Below, one piece after another: positions 56,185 through 64,000 of a DNA stretch of 64,000 nucleotides. The first letter of the stretch is position 1. The number at the start of each line of letters is the position of its first letter. The position numbers and the translations under genes are program-made. The notes beneath the pieces are model-generated. The model was not told the origin of the DNA and searched no databases. It saw only the letters and a program-made list of their open reading frames with translations. Source of the stretch: Carallia brachiata (lineage: Eukaryota; Streptophyta; Magnoliopsida; Malpighiales; Rhizophoraceae); contig JADCRB010000046.1 of the NCBI GenBank assembly GCA_021464245.1, positions 5,536,760-5,600,759 of the forward strand, read 5' to 3'.

Positions 56185-57228
56185 AAGACATGTTAGATGG
56201 GTCGGGTAGCCCGTGAGTTGGCCCAATTCAGCTCGATATAGGTAGTGCCAAATATGGTTTGCATTGCATAATATCAAGTTTAGGTTAGATACGATCATGT
56301 TAGAACTTGCACTGAGCTTACATTTTTTAGCCTTGACTTAAGTATGAAATTTTTTAAAATGAGTTTAAAATTAAGATGAGAAGAAATAGACAACAAGATT
56401 TCAACTATAATTTAAGAGGATAAAAGTGTCAACTTCTTTTACTAGATTAAGAGTAAAAATTTATATGTTTTTTCTATTTATAAATTTTATTTAAAAGAAT
56501 AGAATATATTACTATTTCATAATTTTTTTCTTTACTTTTTCTTAAATCATATATTACAAAAAAATAAAGATAATATTTATGTAGTATAATAATTTAAAAT
56601 TCAATAAAAAATTATATATGATATATTAATACTTATCCAAACAGTTTAAATTAATTTATTTATATTAAAATATTTTATATTTTTAATAAAAAATTGAAAT
56701 AACAATTAAAGATGAATTATTTTTTTTTTGAGAAAAATTAAAGATGAATTATTACTTGTACAATATTACTATATATTAGAGAATATTTTTTCTTGTATTT
56801 AAAAAATTAATAATTATTTGCAATGGCCACAAAATAATTGTGACCAACTTAAGTACAATTAAAAAAGAATTGTGCCACTCAATTTAAGCACGATTAACAA
56901 TTTAAGTTCATCATAGTTTAAGCATAATTTAAAGCTTACGCACGGTACGGTGAGCGGCCTAAGCACTCATTATGACATAATGAGTGGCTCAGGCACAACA
57001 CCGCACAATGAGTAACCTAAACACGACACGAGACGAGGTCATATTGTTTGGGCTTATGGGCAATCCCAAGCTCATTATGGGCAATCCTAAGCTCATTATC
57101 CAAATTTTAAAATATGACACAACATAGTATGAAAAATAAATAGGCCATGTCAAGTACCGACATGAAAGAAGTGAACTTAAAAAAAATTGGATCATACTTG
57201 GTACGACACAGCCCATTTGACATATTTA
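56185..57228. mobile_element. Possible degenerate hAT-like element
   Basis: The right end CCCATTTGACATATTTA and the left ACATGTTAGATGGG are inversely similar (about 10 of 13 positions), as in plant hAT MITEs ending in TTGACA-type termini. Both subterminal regions are relatively GC-rich and full of GGCCC/CACGAC/GGGC words around an AT-rich core. Inside the right end the 22-bp word around GGGCAATCC and AAGCTCATTAT is repeated in tandem (57054-57100). No matching 8-bp target duplication was found, so the ends are tentative. Confidence 0.4.
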
Positions 57229-57424
57229 GAAGATTTCATTTTTTTTCTTTTTGAGTCATAAGACTAATGGGGCAACCTAAAGGGGCACAAATGAAAGAAT
57301 TATTGATCCTCAACCACACAGCCGATATTTAACACTATTTTCTATTGCATTTACATTCTTCAGAAGGCCAACCTTTGTACACCTATATATTTCTACAAAA
57401 AAAATAACTTACGTTTTGAATGTT

Positions 57425-60400
57425 CTAAGCTTCGCTTCCCATTGGAAGTTTGCCTCGATCTAACCTTCTTGGACTAATAGGAACAGAAGTGGATGTGGTG
57501 GCAGTAATTGTAATATTTGAGCTTGAGTCAAGTGTGTGGGAATCAGAATCAGCGGATGATCCCGCTGTCGAGGACATTCCTGCTGGCCTACGCGATCTTC
57601 TATACCTAGAACCAGGAACTCCAGGCCTAGTTGGTTCGTCTAGATTGAAACTCCCAGGTTTCCTCGACAACCAGACAACCACACGGCCCATTGTAGGCCG
57701 CAACTGGGGATCACCTTGTGTGCATAGCAGGCCGATATGAATACAACTCTTAACTTGCTCGATAGATGTCGATGCTGATCTTGCTAATACCGGGTCCATG
57801 ATCTCCAAACTCCTATCCTTTCTGTGAAGCTTATATGCCTGCACAAGAAACAAAATTTGCTCGAAATGAGACAAAGCTTTGTTAGACAACAGCAGTACTG
57901 TGACTTGCAAAGCTCCATAAGGGTCTTTCCTAAGAAAAATCTGTATAGTTGGAACCAATCTGTAAGGAAGATCTTATCGCATGTAAATTTGTCAATGCCT
58001 TTTATCTCATTTTTTATTTTTTCTGCTATGCTAATCATATAGTTTATTTGATCTCAAACTCAGGTTATATAACTTTGGCTGTGTTGGCAAATTTGGCTTC
58101 CTTGATCATTATTGTTAACCTTTATTTTGCTAAATCATCTGTGAGAAACTAATCTTAGAGAGTGCATTTTGTCATGATTTCATCCTTCGGTAGAGATTCT
58201 CCAGTACGGAGATGTTCCATAGCATCAACATACACAGCCCCTCACTCAATCTCTTATCACTTTGCCTCTGTCTCTCCCCTTCCCTCTATTTACAGTTCAA
58301 GTGTCTTTATTTGTAGCCATCATTATAATAAAAAGAAGTCAATTGTAAACTAAAGTACTTCATCATCAATCACCATGAAATGTTTAAATTATATAGCTAA
58401 ATCTTAGTCTTACCCACTCAAGCAGATTCTGAGCATCTGTATGATGATTATTGAAGGTTGAATTCCTCTGGCCACTGATCAATTCCAGAATCACGACGCC
58501 AAAGCTAAACACATCTGCCTTCACTGATAAATGGCCATACATGACATACTCTGGAGCCATATATCCACTGTTGACAATTGCAAGAACATCAAATCACGTA
58601 CTTGACATATCAGCTACATTTTAAGCAGTGATGTAATGGCTATAAGTACACGGGAAAAATTTTGTAGTCAAAAAACATACTTGGTACCAGCGACACGAGT
58701 GTTGACATGTGTTTGGTCTTCAGGGAAAAGACGGGCCATGCCAAAATCAGCGATTTTTGGAGCCCACTTCTCATCAAGTAAGATATTACTAGCTTTGATG
58801 TCGCGATGGATGATGCAGTTGTGTGAGTGCTCGTGAAGGTATTGCAATCCACGGGCAACGCCAGTTATTATATCATACCTATGTTTCCAATCCAATTGCT
58901 CTCTTTTATTAGATTCTGCATCAGAATCATCATCATAAGACTTTGACTTTTTGTTGGGATCATTTCAAAGCTATGACGATCAAATATATGACCATCACTC
59001 CTTATTTGTATGTATCAACTATCAACCCAGTGCTCAGACAGGTTGCAAACAAAGTTGGTACTAGAATCAGTAAGGCACAATTCCAAACACTTAAAGGCAT
59101 GGATCCCAAAAGCTCAAACTTGGACTTCGGGAGAAATAAGTCAGGATGAAAAAAGCCTCTCTCTGAAGTTTTGAACAAGCAAAATTGAAAATGTCCTTTC
59201 AGAGATAAAACACATATAAGGAAAAATTGTCAGTGCATCAGTTTGTATGTTGGTAGAGGATATTGACATAAAAAATGAATAGTATCCTATCTGAATTCTT
59301 GTTTATTTGAAAGAGATCTTAACTAAAATAAATTAACAACAAAATGATGATGAAATGAATTAGTGAACAAACAAAAGGAAAGATAGGTTGAACATCATCA
59401 ATAATCAAATTAGATAATGCTAAACATAGACTTCTAAAATTCGATTTGATAGTGTGCAGTGAATAGAAATGATATTAGATTGCCCATCCATTGTTAATTT
59501 CTTGGCATGAAAAGTTGCGTCAAAGATGTGTCCATCACGTATCCCTGTTTCTTCATAACATTTTTAGGCACTTTATCAAAGAGGGTTCTTATAAGGTCTA
59601 TTTAAATGAAATGACTGCGGGGAAATAAATGTTCTTGTTGCTTCTCTCCCCATCCTCAACACTCCACAGGCCTCCACACTTGGGGTCCCTGGACTTTATG
59701 CAGACAAAACCAGCCTTTGAAGTTGATTAACTAGCAAACCCCTCCAGCACATGATATCGTTTACATGTCAGTGGACTTCCAGCCACAATCCATGCTTATT
59801 TATGAAATTTGTTCAGTTGTCTATGCCAAGCAAGGATGTGCCTCCAGAAAATCTTTGATCCATGTAGATCAGTCAGGTTAGTTAGATTGAGTCAGTTAAG
59901 GAACGAATTGTGCCAAATTTGAGAAGTTGCTAGAAACAATCAGTCAGAATATCAATGAACTTCTCATGAATCTGGTGGCCTTTGGATATTTGGCAAAGTT
60001 AGATAATAGATTGGAGGTAACGTTTGGTGATATTAGGATGTCACACAATGATTACAATATGTCTAAGAGCATTAAATTGAGTACTGCATTTGAAAATTTC
60101 CAAAATTATTAACATCAAACAACCCAATTTAAGAATCGATTTCAAGTTTATTGAATAGTTGAAATTCTGAAGAAATAGAAACCAGATTAAGTAATATACC
60201 CATGGAACTTAGCACTTAACAATTGGCCATATTCGATTGAACTAAAATCAGTTAATAATCATGCAATAGCACATCATAAGCAAATAATAAATGAGAAATA
60301 GCAAAAAATTAGCTGGTGCTTACTGAAGAGAAGCTTGTCAAGACTCTCATTAACAACATACTCATACACCAAAAGCTTCTCATTGCCATGTGCGCAATAC

Positions 60401-61601
60401 CCTAACAAGTTAACAATGTTGCGGTGCTGAACACGAGCTAATAACTTGGCCTCATTCATGAACTCTTTCTTCCCTTGATTCGAGCTGTGGGACAACTTCT
60501 TCACTGCAATATCTCTTCCATCATCCAGTTTTCCCTGTTGAAAACATTTTTCAAGTTAAAGTACTTCTCCATTCCCTTCTTCATTACATAACATCCAATG
60601 ATTTTCACCTTTAAAACAGCATAAAGGAGTTGTGGGCAAAAAATAGCACCGGCACAAATTTGACCTTCTAGCAACTGTAAAACACAAGTTCAGAATTTCT
60701 CTATTGCTTATAGCAAAAATCTGTTCTCTCTGGCTTATAAGTCACGTAAAATCCACCTAAAAGCTCGAGCTACTAGGTGGGGAAGCCCAAAATATTATAA
60801 GTCATGTCAAATTTTTATATTTTATCAACATGAGAATTGCATTACTGGGTGCATACCATTTCAATTACTAAGCTCAAACTCATGCTTAATAAATATGGGG
60901 GGCCTGTTCAGTTAGCTGGGCACTTGAATTAATCCTTTGACATTTCTTCAAAAACTACTATGTTCCATTTGAATTGCCTGCAACTTGAAAAGTCAAAATC
61001 TTCTAAAACAGAATTCGCAGCAAATGCTATTTGGCTAATATGTCATTAGCCATCTAACTCCCCTACATAAAAATGTGCATAGAAATGACAAAATCATTCA
61101 AATCAATTGACAAAGAAGAAAAATATCGAGAAGATGCAGAGAGCCATCCATTCTGAAGACAATTTCAGGAAAACCCTACATCCACTCTCCATTATTCTCA
61201 GTTACATACATTCATGGAACCATATAAGACAAAGATCTTTACCTTGAAGACAGGCCCAAATCCACCTTCACCAAGCTTGTGATTTGGGTGGAAATCTTTG
61301 GTTGCCGAGCATAAGGCCTCATACTGAAATTGCTTCTGTTCCTGTGCAGCGATCTTCTCCAAGTCATCTTCATTATTTCCCCCTGTGCAATTCAAATCAC
61401 ACACGGAAAGAGAAAACCAGAAAAAAAAAAAAAAAAAAAAAAAGCAAAACAAAACACAAAGGTTACAACTTTACTGAATTTTGCACCAGATTACAAGAAA
61501 GAGCCAAAGAACCGAACTGGGGTTTATTGCATACCTCTGTCAGAACCCATTTTGAAAGGTTTCATCACATTCTGCAAAAACTTCTTGCACTTTGTTGTCA
61601 T
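57425..61601 (-). CDS. Receptor-like cytoplasmic Ser/Thr kinase (CRK-related)
   Basis: A protein kinase expected to act in membrane-proximal signalling. Six exons with GT-AG introns join without stops to 406 residues: 61601-61535, 61382-61243, 60534-60324, 58915-58681, 58567-58414, 57838-57425. The N-terminus [17 protein letters not shown] is short and basic with no signal peptide or transmembrane segment, so this is a cytoplasmic kinase and not a full receptor. Kinase landmarks in order: [11 protein letters not shown] (nucleotide loop), IAVKK (catalytic Lys), HRDIKASN (catalytic loop), ADFGMAR (metal-binding DFG), GYMAPEY (APE), and the ADVFSFGV subdomain. The C-terminal tail after about residue 320 is Arg/Ser/Pro/Thr-rich ([15 protein letters not shown]). 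The intron pattern and sequence match the kinase half of cysteine-rich (DUF26) receptor-like kinases. The ectodomain exons are absent upstream, as in known ectodomain-less relatives. All catalytic residues are present, so activity is expected. Confidence 0.94.
61420..61443 (+). repeat. A-homopolymer in kinase intron 1
   Basis: A run of 23-24 A residues (poly-T on the coding strand) lies about 40 bases upstream of the exon 2 acceptor. It could act as part of an extended polypyrimidine tract. Confidence 0.8.
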
Positions 61602-63239
61602 GCTTCAAGAACCGGTGAAACCTAGACCTTGGGAATTGAGGAAGTTCAAAACAAAAAAAAAACAATTTCTTAAGAAGAAGGGAATTTTGTGTTGCTTTCC
61701 AATTGATTTTTTCATTAGTTCCTTTTTGTTTTTCGATGATCTTGAGCTTTTTTATTTATTTCTGTGAGAACGCATATTTATTTCTTTGGAAGAAAAGAAA
61801 TCCCGCGTTTACCGATGATTGACTGCAGGGGATTTCTTAGCAACCATCACATCACATCTACTTTTGAGAAGGAAAAGTCAAAACGGAACACCGAGTTTGG
61901 GTTGAGGCAGGTGGGCGGGCGGCGGTCCATGATAATTGATGCATGAGAAATATTTATTAGACGTCGAATAAGTAAAATTAAAATGAACTCAAATTAATAT
62001 AAATAATTAAATAATTATATTTTAAAAAATAAAAGATAAATTAATTTTTAAATATAATTTGACAAATTAAGTTTTTATTCATATTTTTTAACTTACTTTC
62101 AAGTAATCAAGCTCTTGTTGCATTTTCCACGTTGAAGACGAGTGTTTGAATGTCGTATAGGCTAAAATAGCTGGCAAGTTTAGACATTTCAAATAAGCGA
62201 GTTTGTGTATCTTGTAGGAAATGTAGATGCGAATGAGAAGGCAAGTGAGCAACCCAAAGTTTGATCCTCCAACAATTTTATTTGATCTCCCTGACTTAAT
62301 TTAATCCATATTGATTTTTTTTGGATCCATTAAAAAAACTGATTCGTAACTAAAAACCCAGAAGAGCTGAAAAATCTTCAAAATTATAAATGACCCAACT
62401 ATATACTTAAAATATAATTAACTTGAAATTCAATATATTTGAAACTAAATAAAATTATAATTCATTATTATAAATTTATAATAATTTGAGATTCGAAATA
62501 TCCTAATAGGAATCTGACCCAACTCCCCTCATTCATTTGCCACATTTTGTTAAGCGAGAGATTTTTTTCGAGACCAATGATTCTATAAACGGCTGTCGTT
62601 TTGTAGCTTCACTCGACCCCAGAGATAAAGTAATGATCAACAGTAAGTAAACACGAAATCCAGAGCATTTTGTGGGTTCTCTAAACTTAATATTCTAGGT
62701 ATACATGTTATCGTATGGTATCGAACCCAACTATAACACCAAAACAATAAAACAATTTTTTTAAAAAATCTAAAACAATTTCAATCTCTTATTAAGAAAA
62801 ATGATAAAGAATCACTGTTTGTTTTAGTCTAGTAATAAGAGCTGAATGCTATTAAGGCGAAGGTTTTGGATTCGAATGACCATTATGTTCCTTCACACTC
62901 TTTTATGAATAAGCGCAATACTTTCTCACCGAACGAAAAGTATTACCCCCTCCTTTTCAATTTCTAACACCAAAAAGAGAGAGGGTAAAGAAGTGATGCA
63001 ACAAATCTTATTTAACAGTGGAGAGTCATTGATTTCTTGATGGTTGGGCTCACAGGCCCCAATTGGTCTACCACTTAAAATGCTTTTTGGCTCCTATATT
63101 TGTTGATGCTCAAGTAAGATTTACAAACAGACAGACAATATGGTCAAGTTTTGCACTATCTATTTGGCCATAAGAAAGAACAGGAAAGATAAAACAGAAG
63201 AAAAGTAAACCAAAAAGAAGGAATGTAGCTGTCTTCTAG
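61602..63239. other. Upstream region of the kinase gene and intergenic DNA
   Basis: The first few hundred bases should contain the kinase promoter on the minus strand, but no clear TATA box was found. The remainder is AT-rich with no recognisable gene except the SINE-like element near 62815-62960. Confidence 0.5.
62815..62960 (+). mobile_element. SINE-like element
   Basis: TAGTCTAGTAATAAGAG (62825-62841) resembles a Pol III A box. GGATTCGAATG (62868-62878) is a good B box about 30 bases farther on. The remaining body resembles other tRNA-derived heads in this window in layout. No target duplication was recognised. Confidence 0.45.
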
Positions 63240-63249
63240 TTGTCTTTAT

Positions 63250-64000
63250 ATTATTTTTTTTTATTGATGGGAAACATTTCATTACTATTAAATGAAGCTC
63301 TACATAAATCGAACGTTAATGCGCGGAAGAACCTGCATGAAATAAGAGCAACAAACGGTCAAAATGACCTACATTTAACTAGGTCATAAGGACAATAAAT
63401 CAACTGAGTACGAAACTCAGTTAGACAAAACCCTCTGTAGAGGGAAAGAACCGAAATGAAGCTAGACTTATTTGAAATCGAAGTCTTAGATAGATCTATC
63501 TTATTCGGATAAAACTGCGTATAGCAGCACGCACTGCACGTAGGTGGACCTATAATGGAATCAACTGGGTATACCCAACAATGATTTTCCACAATCTAAG
63601 CCTACAAATAAACACAATAAAAAGTAAATACAGCATTACACCGAACACAAAAACAACAAATAGACACACCCTAAGGCCTAACCCAAAATACAATAACAAG
63701 ACACCTAAATCTAAATACGATAACCAAGCACAGTATAAGATTCCTCCCAAAAGACAAACACAGATTGATCCAGAGCCAGCCACTGGTAGTGCCGGAGCTG
63801 GCCCTGGTGCCTGCAAAGGCGACGACAAGACAGCAAGACGTGACAAAGGGTATGGTGACGATGCCATCACCGGTCGCCCAAGAAGCAACGACACACTAGT
63901 GGAGGTCGCTCCGGCGGCGACAGTAATGGCAGGAAGGCCAGCAGTGGCAAGAAAGGCAGCAACGGTGGCGCAATCCGAGGCAATGGGATCGTCGGCAGCG
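63250..64000 (-). mobile_element. LINE 3' end running off the right edge
   Basis: On the minus strand a GC-rich coding-like stretch (63560-64000, rich in Ala, Pro, Leu and Ser codons) grades into a T/G-rich 3' leader. It ends ATGAAATGTTTCCCATCAAT followed by a poly(A) tail, seen as the T-run at 63253-63262 on the plus strand. This 3' structure is characteristic of plant L1-type LINEs. The 5' part and any target duplication are beyond the window, and no reverse transcriptase motif is visible in the portion present. Confidence 0.55.

Overview
The window is nuclear DNA of a flowering plant. Three signs support this: AT-rich intergenic DNA, many short GT-AG introns, and plant-specific gene families. 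The protein sequences look like those of a woody eudicot, perhaps Citrus, but that is an impression from residue patterns and not a proven assignment. Four protein-coding genes can be supported. All lie in the right-hand 36 kb.

Layout. Positions 1-28,300 hold no convincing host gene and are mainly transposable-element debris. The dominant feature is a head-to-tail duplication of about 7.8 kb (8027-15830 and 15831-23664), joined through a 4-bp microhomology. Each copy carries the same cargo: a non-autonomous hAT element with an 8-bp target duplication, about 1 kb of pyrimidine-rich repeat, a CCGGTT-rich repeat with tRNA-like boxes, a probable LINE 3' end, and a SINE with a 10-bp target duplication. 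Just left of it, a long inverted repeat (about 6650-7010 against 10460-10764) encloses a broken gene-like fragment and looks like a Mutator-type element that captured host sequence. A second hAT-like element lies at 24991-25893.

Genes. (1) A secreted pectin methylesterase with an inhibitor prodomain, + strand, 28410-31601, two exons, with an apparent 1-bp deletion in exon 1. (2) Cytosolic phosphoglucomutase, - strand, 41002-49926, 18 exons that join to an intact reading frame of 582 residues. (3) An AT-hook (HMGA-type) protein with a linker-histone domain, - strand, 53296-54013, two exons, 197 residues. (4) A receptor-like cytoplasmic kinase of the cysteine-rich-RLK-related type, - strand, 57425-61601, six exons, 406 residues. 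The genes share no operon-like logic. Pectin methylesterase acts in the wall, phosphoglucomutase in cytosolic sugar metabolism, the AT-hook protein in chromatin and the kinase in signalling.

Introns and gaps record insertion history. A SINE with an 8-bp target duplication sits in the pectin methylesterase intron, and one with a 13-bp duplication sits in phosphoglucomutase intron 16. In phosphoglucomutase intron 1 a SINE (11-bp duplication) was itself split by a Mutator-type MITE (9-bp duplication). Other remnants are a decayed LINE RNase H domain (36.65-37.18 kb), a 319-bp tandem duplication (35954-36590), and a LINE 3' end running off the right edge. I see no CRISPR array, no bacterial-type system, no complete virus and no full-length tRNA or rRNA gene. 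The most unusual material is the repeat architecture, not a new biochemical pathway.
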